Source: Methanocalculus taiwanensis
GTDB lineage: Archaea > Halobacteriota > Methanomicrobia > Methanomicrobiales > Methanocorpusculaceae
Assembly: GCF_024372745.1 (NCBI RefSeq)
Contig: NZ_VOTZ01000007.1
Span: forward strand, 28,976 to 92,975
DNA: 64,000 nt
Direction: 5' to 3'
The notes under the pieces were generated by a model that did no database searches, had not been told where the DNA came from, and saw only the letters and a program-made list of their open reading frames with translations. Position 1 is the stretch's first letter. Each line of letters opens with the position of its first letter. Made by a program: the position numbers and the translations under genes. Below, in pieces: positions 52,801 to 60,633 of this stretch.

Positions 52801-52982
52801 GAATTCTGTCAACTCAAGATGATCTTTCAAGAATCGCAAACGAAAAAATTCGAAGAATGAAAAAATCAATGCTAGAACGGTTGGAACGGGAGTTAAAGAG
52901 AAAAACGGAGCAATTGGAGCTGAAGAAAGTGGCTGACATACTCAGTCAACGGATTGCTCACGGGGTCCTGGTGATCAAATGA
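49887..52982 (+). CDS. SNF2/RapA-like helicase of a putative defence operon
   Basis: 1031 residues. The N-terminal GDIVYLIADPSRSGSIIKKL looks like a small SH3-type barrel. Helicase motifs: ILIADEVGVGKTIEAGLILR (Walker A about 127-133), LLIVDEAHHLR (DEAH 243-246), FLSATPIQ (273-278), ILIFSYFLHTLDYL and EQRIGRIDRFGQ near residue 617. A long C-terminal Glu/Lys-rich helical part follows, probably coiled coil. Related to DrmD/HepA-type SNF2 proteins in defence loci. Strongly AT-rich, unlike the SbcC-like gene 50 bp upstream. ATGA overlap with the next gene. Confidence 0.82.
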   Translation: MTSKKQFELGDIVYLIADPSRSGSIIKKLPNVRDKYRYEVYHSSQDIRQYFEDQISLVKQENIQPIENGYLTPKEFFARLNAFRLKNPISDSIYALHAARIQFIPFQFKPMLKLVRAEQPRILIADEVGVGKTIEAGLILRELESRQNISNVLIVCPKSLVTKWHEEMKRFDEDFHILDSSLLKHCLKETHRDGIWPTKFSKSIIHLELLRRDEYLNGIEGKRPIIGLRDLEPPPQFDLLIVDEAHHLRTPDTNTHSVARLLCSNAEAIIFLSATPIQTSSDNLFSLLNLLYPETFIDRRLFQEMIEPNTYLNAAVRHIRTKRPDLSWQEDAGLQLTEAIKTDWGLKGLIKDPRFVFWLKRFQQNNTLTDTERIQCLRDLEEIHPFASIINRTRRRDIGKFTIREPHTIMIHFDRKQQDFYDKLIDFRREYLSQYYDPVVIRLITDILERQAESCLYGLIPLLKDFVQSGSLYESSITDSNDFDNIELPQVIRQKAQEILDIAVELPEEDPKLKKLVEIVQNTINNDGPGKILIFSYFLHTLDYLKKHLDEYSIRVEVINGSVLDEEREYIRNRFRLEKTDPEAIDVLLSSEVGCEGLDYEFCDRLVNYDIPWNPMRIEQRIGRIDRFGQMSEKVLIYNFVTYGTIAERIFYRCFERLGIFADTLGDLEESLGTLTEELTQAAFNPSLTPEQLESKVSQLADNALRELEEQRRMEEEGKEIMSVDLLLQNEIQQIESENKFVTPEDLFSLIELYLEMRCANAKINVEGNMHSIVKIRLSKEDKGFLLEDIQKIKQNGKQYIEFKRWLDSSETSLSVTFNQEKALENRAIPFITPIHPLTKMATYYWTTDRTELVTSIEVQDTLYSSGTYQFAIYLWETVAERSELLLLPLVRDLRNNTVESTLSKQLFHLIKYGAQSSGSNHLTEEMIQQGLNTLEEIAHDYRIEELEKIRVRNNQLIEQRLSKLTSYYERRILSTQDDLSRIANEKIRRMKKSMLERLERELKRKTEQLELKKVADILSQRIAHGVLVIK

Positions 52983-55900
52983 ATCAAAAAGGAAAAGAAA
53001 CGCAGATGAACGAACAGCAGCAAATTCTATTTCAAAAACTATACGAAGATCGGAAAGATAGTGCAAAGACCTTCGAAAAACCTTCGATGGAAGGAGTGAT
53101 GAATACCGTCGTTGAGAAATATTCTGAACAGGCACACTTTGTATATGAGCTTCTTCAAAATGCCGATGATGCGAAAGCAACAAAAGTGCGTTTAATTCTC
53201 TCCAAAGATGGTCTGCTCTTTGCCCATAATGGAAACATCCATTTCTCTCTCTCTGATGTTGATAATGAAAAAAATGACAAACAAAATGGAATTTTAGGGC
53301 ATATCAATGCAATAACATCTGTCGCTCAGACCGGCAAAACTGAAGATACAATTGGTAAATTCGGTATTGGCTTTAAAGCCGTATTTCAGTATACTGAAAC
53401 CCCAGAAATATTTGATCCGCCATTTTTTTTTAAAATTGAGCGATTCATTGTCCCGATTCTGTTGAAATCGGATCATGAAGAGAGGAGAAGTAATGAAAAG
53501 GAGACGTTATTTTATTTCTCATTCAATTTAAAACAAAAAAACCCTGAAGATGCCTATAAAGAAATAACAACAAGATTGAAAAACCTCAATCATCCTCTCC
53601 TTTTCTTGAAAAACTTAAAACGAATCGAGTGGAAGAATGAAGATATTCAATGGAATTACTACACAACAGAAAAAATAAAGGGAGAAGCAAGAATTGTATC
53701 TTCTATATACAAAGAAGGGGATAAAGCCTATGTTGAAAAGTTTTTAGTTTTCGATAAAGAAATTCCTTCCCGAATCAATCAACAAAAAAAACATCAGATT
53801 AACATTGCATTTAAATTATGTTCTACAGATAATAAAAAAATAGATTCATCCAAAGAATATTCTCCTTTTTGTTATTTTGAGACCCGTGAAAAGTCAGATC
53901 TTCATTTTATTATTCAGGCTCCGTTTAATTTGAATAACAGTCGAGAGGGTTTGCTAGAAAACGATCCTGATAACGAATACTTCATTCGTGAACTCGCAAT
54001 ATTGTTGGGAGATAGTCTTCCGACAATTCGAGATATTGGATATCTATCTATCGACTTTTTAAATGCTCTGCCACTTCCATCTCATTTGTCCTATAGTCAA
54101 AATTTAATGGGTCGGTATAAACCATTTTTTGATGTCATTTTCGAAAAAATGAGTGGTGAGGAACAATTCCTGCCTACACACCTAGGCCATTATACCAATA
54201 AGTATAACGCCATTATTGCTCGGGGAAGTATGGATTTTGTAAATTTATTTGGTAGTAAACAATTAGATGAATTGTTAGGAAAAAAGGATTGCCAATGGCT
54301 GAATACAGCAATTAATGAAAAAAATGAGAAGATTTGGCATTTCTTTACAACAGAGAAATATCTAAATATTGATATTATTCGACCTGAGAAATTCATTGAA
54401 AAAATTTCAAAACAATTCATTGAAAAACAAAGTGATGAGTGGGTTACAAAATTATATATTTTTTTATTCGGTCAGCCCAGCATAGTAAAAAAAATTAAAC
54501 AAATGCCTTTTATTCGGATTATTAAGCCCAAGAAAGAATGTGAGGACATAATTGTCGATCACATGGCTCCATTTGATTTGAAAGGAGAGCCACAAGTATT
54601 TCTTCCTATAGAGAATGATAAAAATAATCAAATTAATAAATGTTTCCCAATTGTCAAAGAAACGATTATCTCGGATGATAATGTTCGGTCTTTTTTAAAA
54701 GATCTGGGACTAGCTCAACCAGATGAATTTGCAGCAATAAAACAGGTTTTTTTAAAAGGATTTCATGAAAATACATCTGTTATTTCTGATAAGGAATACG
54801 AATGGTGGCTTGTAAAAATCATTGGATTTCTCATAAACAATCAGAATGATATTAATTATGGAGAGAGGATTGAGAAATTAAAAGAACGTATGTTAAATAC
54901 GCCATTTCTCTACACTAATAATTGTGAGGGACAAACAGAATTGAAAAATCCAAATACTATTTATCAATCACATCATTATTCTGGCAGCAAAGATTTAGAA
55001 CTTTTTTTTGAAGGAAATCCAGATATTTGGTTTCTGGATCCAAGATATCAAAATATAACGGACTTTTCGATACTTATTGACTTTTTAGGAATTTCTGATA
55101 GACCAAAAATATTCACGGAACCTTTCAAAAATTATCATAGATATAAAAAAGGTTTCACACATGACTACGTAATGGATGGATTGGAGTACTTCCTTAAAAA
55201 TAATTCTATGACTTTAGATAAATCACTCTACTTATATAAATTATTATTGCAGTCTCAAACAGATCCTAAATATCAAATTAAGTTGTCTGGAACATTGAAT
55301 TACGCTAATGACATGAATTATACCGGTGCTGTTGTAGGTTCTGAAGAAAAAAACTCAACAATTTTTAAGCTTGTGACTAGCCACGCATGGATTCCCAATA
55401 AATCATCTGGTTTCGAGCGTCCATCAGAAGTAACTGAATTTCATGAAGAATTTGAGAAATTATCCAAGGATTGGGAACAAGAATACAATATATTACACAA
55501 GAAGTTAAAATTTCAATCTTCAAGTAAGTTTTATCAAAACGTAATTGATAATTTACTTGAGAATTTGGAACCTGGAGCTGAATTACTAGAAAAATGGAAG
55601 ATTGTTTCCCAACTATCAATGGATGTCATTCTCAAAGCACAGAAGATCCAGGAAGAAGAAAAGAACAAAGCTCAACAAATCACCGAAACGGTTCAGGATG
55701 AAGTTCACCCACAAGATGAATTAAGAAAATTCTTCGATAGACCCGGAATTAAGGAACAAAAGGATCTCCATCATGAAGATAATCCAATCTCTGATCCTGA
55801 TAGAAGAAGGGAAATAATAGCTGAAGAAATACAAGAAACACAAAAGAGCGAGCCCAAATCTTCTGATCGTATATCTTATTCACTACGGAAGAAATGGGAT

Positions 55901-56287
55901 GGTAAAAACCCTGAAACTCGGGCTTTTCTATTACATGAGTATGGAGGAAAATGCCAAGTATGTTCTTCATCATTCAATAAAAAAGATGGAGACCCATATT
56001 TTGAAGGATTGTATCTGATTCCATACATAAAAGGTGCATGGCTTGATCGAGAGGGAAATGTCCTCTGTCTTTGTCCAAATTGTTGCGCGAAAATGTTACA
56101 TGGATCAGTAAAATATGATGGAGATATCGTAGAATTCATCTTAGAGTATAAAATTGAAGATATTGATGATTCGAAAAAAAGGGATTTCAAAATTACATTA
56201 TGTGGAGGAGAGGAGACAATTAAGTTTTCAAATAGACATATTATGGATTTACAAGAAATTTTAAGACTTGATAGCAAGAATCCTTGA
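52979..56287 (+). CDS. Sacsin/Hsp90-like ATPase with C-terminal Cys-rich domain
   Basis: 1102 residues. A GHKL ATP site: AHFVYELLQNADDAKATKVR (residues about 52-70), then DTIGKFGIGFKAVF (124-136), the sacsin-type variant of the Hsp90 N-domain. The middle is long and helical with no recognised fold. A charged linker (about 900-970) leads to a C-terminal Cys cluster: KCQVCSSSF (C992, C995) and VLCLCPNCCAKMLHGS (C1030, C1032, C1035, C1036), the spacing of an HNH-like or zinc finger module. AT-rich (line 53521-53580 is 25% GC). Coupled to the helicase gene. Confidence 0.8.
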   Translation: MNQKGKETQMNEQQQILFQKLYEDRKDSAKTFEKPSMEGVMNTVVEKYSEQAHFVYELLQNADDAKATKVRLILSKDGLLFAHNGNIHFSLSDVDNEKNDKQNGILGHINAITSVAQTGKTEDTIGKFGIGFKAVFQYTETPEIFDPPFFFKIERFIVPILLKSDHEERRSNEKETLFYFSFNLKQKNPEDAYKEITTRLKNLNHPLLFLKNLKRIEWKNEDIQWNYYTTEKIKGEARIVSSIYKEGDKAYVEKFLVFDKEIPSRINQQKKHQINIAFKLCSTDNKKIDSSKEYSPFCYFETREKSDLHFIIQAPFNLNNSREGLLENDPDNEYFIRELAILLGDSLPTIRDIGYLSIDFLNALPLPSHLSYSQNLMGRYKPFFDVIFEKMSGEEQFLPTHLGHYTNKYNAIIARGSMDFVNLFGSKQLDELLGKKDCQWLNTAINEKNEKIWHFFTTEKYLNIDIIRPEKFIEKISKQFIEKQSDEWVTKLYIFLFGQPSIVKKIKQMPFIRIIKPKKECEDIIVDHMAPFDLKGEPQVFLPIENDKNNQINKCFPIVKETIISDDNVRSFLKDLGLAQPDEFAAIKQVFLKGFHENTSVISDKEYEWWLVKIIGFLINNQNDINYGERIEKLKERMLNTPFLYTNNCEGQTELKNPNTIYQSHHYSGSKDLELFFEGNPDIWFLDPRYQNITDFSILIDFLGISDRPKIFTEPFKNYHRYKKGFTHDYVMDGLEYFLKNNSMTLDKSLYLYKLLLQSQTDPKYQIKLSGTLNYANDMNYTGAVVGSEEKNSTIFKLVTSHAWIPNKSSGFERPSEVTEFHEEFEKLSKDWEQEYNILHKKLKFQSSSKFYQNVIDNLLENLEPGAELLEKWKIVSQLSMDVILKAQKIQEEEKNKAQQITETVQDEVHPQDELRKFFDRPGIKEQKDLHHEDNPISDPDRRREIIAEEIQETQKSEPKSSDRISYSLRKKWDGKNPETRAFLLHEYGGKCQVCSSSFNKKDGDPYFEGLYLIPYIKGAWLDREGNVLCLCPNCCAKMLHGSVKYDGDIVEFILEYKIEDIDDSKKRDFKITLCGGEETIKFSNRHIMDLQEILRLDSKNP

Positions 56288-56308
56288 AATCTATGCCTCC
56301 TTCTCAAC

Positions 56309-56372
56309 TTAATACCCCCTCTTCCCCGGGATCACCCCTCTTACCCCTTCTTTTGGCTCCTCCATATCCCCA
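56309..56372 (-). pseudogene. HIT gene fragment G (3' 64 bp)
   Basis: The - strand encodes MEEPKEGVRGVIPGKRGY and TAA, the C-terminus of the HIT gene. It begins 22 bp after the stop of the Hsp90-like gene, tail to tail, and is cut at 56373 by the IS21 left end. Confidence 0.85.
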
Positions 56373-56459
56373 TGTCAATGGCGGTGTAGAAATACACAAA
56401 AGTGGCGGTCTAAAAGTGCTCACCTGCTAACCTCTCTGTAGAAACAGAGGGGAGCAGCA

Positions 56460-57725
56460 ATGGTGATCGCAACCGAGGGATTTTTCATGATCCGAGATCT
56501 CCACAACAAGGGATACAACCAGAGCGATATATCTCGCATAACCGGGTTCAATCGTCGAACCGTGCGAAAATATCTTGCAGCTGATGAATTGCCAAAGAAA
56601 CAAAGTCGAACTGGAAAACCCAGTAAGCTTGATCCGTTTAAAGACTATATCACAGAGCGAATCACCGCATATCCCCTCACCGCAAAGAGAATCTATCGCG
56701 AGATTCGAGAGAGGGGATATACTGGCGGATACACCATCCTCAAAGACTACATCAGAACTATCCGTCCTCTGTATATAACGCCAGCCATCCTCCGTTTCGA
56801 AACAGCGCCGGGCAAACAAATGCAGGTGGACTGGGGCGAATGCGGGAGCCAGGAGATCGATGGCAGAAAGAGAAAGATCTACGCCTTCAGTGCCGTCCTC
56901 GGGTACTCACGAATGCGCTACATGGAGTTTACTCTTTCAACAGATGTGTACACACTGATCCAGTGCCATAAGAACGCATTCGACTACTTCGGAGGGATTC
57001 CTGAAGAAATCCTCTACGACAACATCAAGACGGTCATCATCAAACGAGCCATCCGGGCCAGGGATCATACCTGGAACACAAAATTTGAGGATTTCTTCAC
57101 CCATCAGGGTTTTATCCCCCGTGTCTGTAAACCCTATAACCCTCAGACCAAAGGAAAAGTCGAGAATTCCATCAAATTCATGAAGAAAGACTTTCTCCTT
57201 GGCACCAGGTTCACCTCATTCCAAGACATGGACCAGAAGCTCCTCCGATGGTGTAACCGGGTCAACAGTGAGATCCATGGCGCCACCCATGAGATCCCCT
57301 ATGACCGGTTGAAAGAAGAGACGCTTACCCCTCTGGGTCTGATCAAGCCGTATATCATTCGCCGTGAGGAAACACGGAAGATCCTCAGAGATGCCTACTT
57401 CTCGTATAACGGAACCCTGTACTCTGTCCCATACCAGTATGCGGGCCAGACAGCACTTCTCGAGCTTGAAGGTACAACAATAACCGTCAAAATTGGATCT
57501 GAGGTGATCTGCACTCACCAGGTGGCTCCCTCTTCCACAAAGAAGGTGAGAGTAAAAGAACATTTCACCGGCCTGCAGAAAGAGGTAATGGCGAATAACT
57601 CCCGAAAAACACAGTTTGCCCAGGATGCCCGGCATTCACAACCGCCTTTCGAGATTGTATATCCCGATGTCGAAGAGCGGCCACTATCGACCTACGATGC
57701 TTGTGCAGGGGAGGTAAGATCATGA
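56460..57725 (+). CDS. istA: IS21 transposase IstA
   Basis: 421 residues from ATG 56460 (GGGGAGC upstream). The N-terminal HTH is LHNKGYNQSDISRITGFNRR. DDE catalytic core: MQVDWGECGSQEIDG, GGIPEEILYDNIKTVI and PQTKGKVENSIKFMKKDF. C-terminal DNA-binding part YFSYNGTLYSVPYQYAG. ATGA overlap with istB. Confidence 0.95.
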   Translation: MVIATEGFFMIRDLHNKGYNQSDISRITGFNRRTVRKYLAADELPKKQSRTGKPSKLDPFKDYITERITAYPLTAKRIYREIRERGYTGGYTILKDYIRTIRPLYITPAILRFETAPGKQMQVDWGECGSQEIDGRKRKIYAFSAVLGYSRMRYMEFTLSTDVYTLIQCHKNAFDYFGGIPEEILYDNIKTVIIKRAIRARDHTWNTKFEDFFTHQGFIPRVCKPYNPQTKGKVENSIKFMKKDFLLGTRFTSFQDMDQKLLRWCNRVNSEIHGATHEIPYDRLKEETLTPLGLIKPYIIRREETRKILRDAYFSYNGTLYSVPYQYAGQTALLELEGTTITVKIGSEVICTHQVAPSSTKKVRVKEHFTGLQKEVMANNSRKTQFAQDARHSQPPFEIVYPDVEERPLSTYDACAGEVRS

Positions 57726-58486
57726 GCGGTCTTGTGTATGAACGTGTCCATTACAACCTGGAGACGCTCAAACTGACAACGATCAAGGAGATGCTTGACA
57801 ACAGCCTTGAACATGCGGCAAAAGAGGGTAAATCCACGCTGGAGATCCTTGACTACCTCCTTGAACAGGAAGTAAAAAGCAAACAGGATCACGCCCTTTC
57901 GATCAGAATGAGGATGGCAAGTTTCCCGGTTGAGAAGCGGCTCGATGATTTTGATGTGGCGTTTCAACCGTCTCTTGATCCGTTGATCATCAAGGATCTT
58001 GCCTCTCTCCGATTCATCCACAATGCGGAGAATGTTGTCTTCCTCGGACCCCCCGGCGTTGGAAAGACACATCTCGCGGTCGCATTGGGCTATGAAGCGG
58101 TAAAACAGGGTTTCCGGGTATATTATGCGAATGCATCACAGCTCATTGAACGGCTGATGAAAGCAAACCGGGAGAATAAACTGGAAGAGAAGATCAAGGC
58201 GCTAACGAAGTTTCATCTCCTCATTATCGATGAGATGGGATATCTTCCATTCACGAGTGAAGGCGCCCACTGTTTCTTCCAGCTGATATCCCGGCGATAT
58301 GAGAAATCCTCGACGATCTTTACCTCGAACAAGTCATTCGGTGAATGGGGCGAGATATTCGGGGATCATGTGATTGCTGCTGCAGTACTGGATCGAATCC
58401 TCCATCACTGCACGACATTGAATATCAAGGGCGATAGTTACCGACTGAAAGAGCGGAGGCGACAGGGTCTGATCCCCCATGTCTGA
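57722..58486 (+). CDS. istB: IS21 transposition ATPase IstB
   Basis: 254 residues from ATG 57722, with GGAGG inside istA. DnaA/DnaC-like AAA: VFLGPPGVGKTHLAVALGYE (Walker A), HLLIIDEMGYLPFTSEGAHC (Walker B) and STIFTSNKSFGEWGEIFGDH (sensor I). It selects target DNA and activates IstA. Confidence 0.95.
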   Translation: MSGLVYERVHYNLETLKLTTIKEMLDNSLEHAAKEGKSTLEILDYLLEQEVKSKQDHALSIRMRMASFPVEKRLDDFDVAFQPSLDPLIIKDLASLRFIHNAENVVFLGPPGVGKTHLAVALGYEAVKQGFRVYYANASQLIERLMKANRENKLEEKIKALTKFHLLIIDEMGYLPFTSEGAHCFFQLISRRYEKSSTIFTSNKSFGEWGEIFGDHVIAAAVLDRILHHCTTLNIKGDSYRLKERRRQGLIPHV

Positions 58487-58571
58487 AAGGTTTGTATAAC
58501 AGAGGTTTTATGTTGTTGAAATGAGCATTTTTATTCCGCCATAATTGTGCACTTTGATCCCGCCATTTACA

Positions 58572-58819
58572 CCGATACTCCATTCTGGTTTACAATGCGG
58601 CGAAATATGGGAAATGGCAACTGGAAGTATGCCCAAGAAGCTCATGAAGCTTTACGGGAGTTGGAATACAACAGGCCAAAGAAGATGTTTCTGGATAAAA
58701 ACGAAGGCGGCATCCTTTGCATTCCATTATTTGCTCCCCTCTATGCTCATGAAGACGAGGTTATCAGGTCTCTCGTGGATTCCATCAAAGAAGTTCTGGA
58801 TATGCTTGAGAGTAAATAA
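58572..58819 (+). pseudogene. C-terminal fragment of an unidentified enzyme, cut by IS21
   Basis: Directly after the IS end an open frame reads TDTPFWFTMRRNMGNGNWKY, AQEAHEALRELEYNRPKKMF then LDKNEGGILCIPLFAPLYAH and EDEVIRSLVDSIKEVLDMLE to TAA. The last helix resembles the C-terminus of PLP aminotransferases, but I cannot name the family. The 5' part is absent. Confidence 0.5.
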
Positions 58820-58879
58820 ATGGTGAGGGGGGTTGATGACTTCCTTTTCTTCCTCTTCCCCCTATTTCTAATCTGATCC

Positions 58880-59040
58880 TCACCTCCTCTCAAGCATCTT
58901 CTTGACATCGCTTGACCGGTACCGGAGGGTGATCTCGCTTGTCCGCCCATCGCCTGCCGGATCGCAATTCTGACTAATGCGTATTGGTCACTGGCAAATG
59001 TCTTCAGCTGCTTATCACAGGTTGTCATTGGGGTAGTCAT
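58880..59040 (-). pseudogene. Small frameshifted gene next to an IS end
   Basis: The - strand from ATG 59040 reads MTTPMTTCDKQLKTFASDQY, ALVRIAIRQAMGG, and then, one frame over, TSEITLRYRSSDVKKMLERR and TGA 58880. Smooth coding across the shift suggests a once intact protein of about 52 residues. Not recognised; possibly a transcription factor tail or TA part. The remaining part of 58820-59250 holds an IS end and a repeat. Confidence 0.4.
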
Positions 59041-59054
59041 CGGTCTACTCACCG

Positions 59055-59104
59055 CTGAGCACTTTTAACCGCCCCAAGTGAGCATTTCTGCACTGCCATT
59101 GATA
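59055..59104. mobile_element. Orphan IS21 right end
   Basis: CTGAGCACTTTTAACCGCCC ... TGCACTGCCATTGATA, a diverged copy of the complement of the left end of the IS21 at 56373 (GGTGAGCACTTTTAGACCGC ... CCGCCATTGACA). No transposase is attached. Confidence 0.65.
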
Positions 59105-59157
59105 TATCTTACAGGAAGAAAAGAAAAATGAGTGAAGCTGTGGTTAATTATTGGTTA

Positions 59158-59223
59158 AGTAGTGATCAAGTAGTGATCAAGTAGTGGTGAAGCTGTGGTG
59201 AAGCTGTAGTCAAGTAGTGATGG
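59158..59223 (+). repeat. 11-bp tandem repeat upstream of the ATPase gene
   Basis: Six exact-period 11-bp units: AGTAGTGATCA twice, AGTAGTGGTGA, AGCTGTGGTGA, AGCTGTAGTCA, AGTAGTGATGG. Ends 27 bp before ATG 59251. One turn of the helix per unit would place every copy on the same DNA face. Confidence 0.7.
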
Positions 59224-59250
59224 AAAGGAGAGGGGAAAAGGAGATGAGAG

Positions 59251-60477
59251 ATGCCAAAACTGGATAGAATACGGATTTCAGGGTACAAGTCAATCAGAGA
59301 TCTTGATGTTCCGCTCAAAAACCAAAATATCCTGATAGGGGCAAATGGAGCTGGAAAATCAAATATCATCTCGCTCTTCTCGCTCCTGAACCAGATGGCT
59401 GAGGGGAGGCTCCGGTATGCTGTTGGAAAGGCTGGTGGCCTCCGATCACTCCTGCATTATGGGCCAACGAGAACCCGGCATATTGATATTGAACTTGCAT
59501 TCGGGGAGATTGGATATGCCTGTTCATGGGAGATGGCAGAGGATGACGGTATCATCTTTCGGGAGGAACGTGCCGGGTTCCTGGGTCATGGTCTGGGTGA
59601 TCGACCAGATGTTCGACCGGATGCTGAAAGACCCTATACTGAGAGACCCTATACTGAGAGAACCTACACTGACTTTCTCGAATCAGGGCACCGGGAGACG
59701 AAACTCATCACCTATGCAAAGGAGCCGCACCCGCACACGCCCCCGGAGCCGCAGCCGGAGCTGGAGCTGGAACCGGGGCAGGAGCCGAACCTGGAACCAG
59801 GTCGGAAGGTGTCGCGTCAACTGCTTTTTGGCATGAAGAGCTGGCGTGCTTATCATTTCAATGATACGGGCGCCGACTCCCCGATAAAGGCTATCGAGCA
59901 GATAAACGACAACATGTACCTCAGGGCAGATGGCTCAAATCTGGCTCCCTTCCTCTACTATCTAAAAAAGGTCCATGAGGAGCAGTATAATCATATCCGG
60001 GATATGGTGCGGCTGATCTTCCCTCGCTTCGATGACTTTAACCTCAGGCCGATGGTAGAGAACACCACGTTGATACGGCTTGAATGGAGAGAGAGGGACT
60101 CGGATTACCCTTTTCTGGCACATCAGCTCTCAGATAGCATCCTTAGGTTCATCTGCCTTGCAACCCTCCTCCTCCAGCCAAACCCGCCCGATCTGATCCT
60201 CATTGATGAGCCGGAGCTGGGCCTCAACCCATCCGCACTCCAGGTGCTGGCAGCATTGATCGGGAGCGCATCACACCGGACACAGGTGATCGCAGCCACC
60301 CAATCGGCAACTTTTCTGGATCTCTTTGAACCTGAGGATGTTGTTGTGCTTGATCGGTTCCATGGAGAGACAACAGCGAGACGCCTTGATACAGATGAGC
60401 TTGAGCCATGGCTCCCCGACTATTCACTGAGTGAACTCTGGGAGATGAATGTCCTCGGTGGGAAACCCTCTCCCTGA
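59251..60477 (+). CDS. RecF/OLD-like AAA ATPase with repeat insert
   Basis: 408 residues. RIRISGYKSIRDLDVPLKNQ, NILIGANGAGKSNIISLFSL (Walker A), LSDSILRFICLATLLLQPNP (signature region), DLILIDEPELGLNPSALQVL (Walker B) and QVIAATQSATFLDLF. An insert at about 125-185 is low complexity: three ERPYT-type 5-residue repeats from a 15-bp DNA repeat (59626-59670), then a Pro/Glu stretch. Such ATPases often pair with a nuclease in defence; none is adjacent. AGGAG-type site upstream. Confidence 0.82.
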   Translation: MPKLDRIRISGYKSIRDLDVPLKNQNILIGANGAGKSNIISLFSLLNQMAEGRLRYAVGKAGGLRSLLHYGPTRTRHIDIELAFGEIGYACSWEMAEDDGIIFREERAGFLGHGLGDRPDVRPDAERPYTERPYTERTYTDFLESGHRETKLITYAKEPHPHTPPEPQPELELEPGQEPNLEPGRKVSRQLLFGMKSWRAYHFNDTGADSPIKAIEQINDNMYLRADGSNLAPFLYYLKKVHEEQYNHIRDMVRLIFPRFDDFNLRPMVENTTLIRLEWRERDSDYPFLAHQLSDSILRFICLATLLLQPNPPDLILIDEPELGLNPSALQVLAALIGSASHRTQVIAATQSATFLDLFEPEDVVVLDRFHGETTARRLDTDELEPWLPDYSLSELWEMNVLGGKPSP

Positions 60478-60486
60478 TGGCCAGAG

Positions 60487-60611
60487 GCGGGCATTTGTAC
60501 ACCGCCATTGAGATAGTCATCCTGTTTTATTTATTGGACTGGTGTTTGTGCTGCTTATCGGTGAGCACTTTTGGACCGCCACAGGTGAGCATTATTACAC
60601 CGCCATTGACA
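60487..60611. mobile_element. Two orphan IS21 right ends
   Basis: 60487-60513 (GCGGGCATTTGTACACCGCC then ATTGAGA) and 60560-60611 (GGTGAGCACTTTTGGACCGC ... ACACCGCCATTGACA). The second is nearly the exact complement of the IS21 left end at 56373. They flank the 3' sides of the ATPase gene and the DUF488 gene. Confidence 0.65.
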
Positions 60612-60633
60612 ACTGGCTGTGACAGTTTCCAGG

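Larger units (their letters stand above)
56373..58571 (+). mobile_element. IS21-family insertion sequence, complete
   Basis: 2199 bp from TGT to ACA. The left end TGTCAATGGCGGTGTAGAAA and the right end, read inward on the - strand, TGTAAATGGCGGGATCAAAG are imperfect inverted repeats, each followed by a second TGGCGG unit and a TGCTCA word. It carries istA and istB. Target duplication is not evident: the left flank ends TCCCCA and the right flank starts CCGATA. It sits between HIT fragment G and a gene relic, so flanking DNA may have been deleted. Confidence 0.85.
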
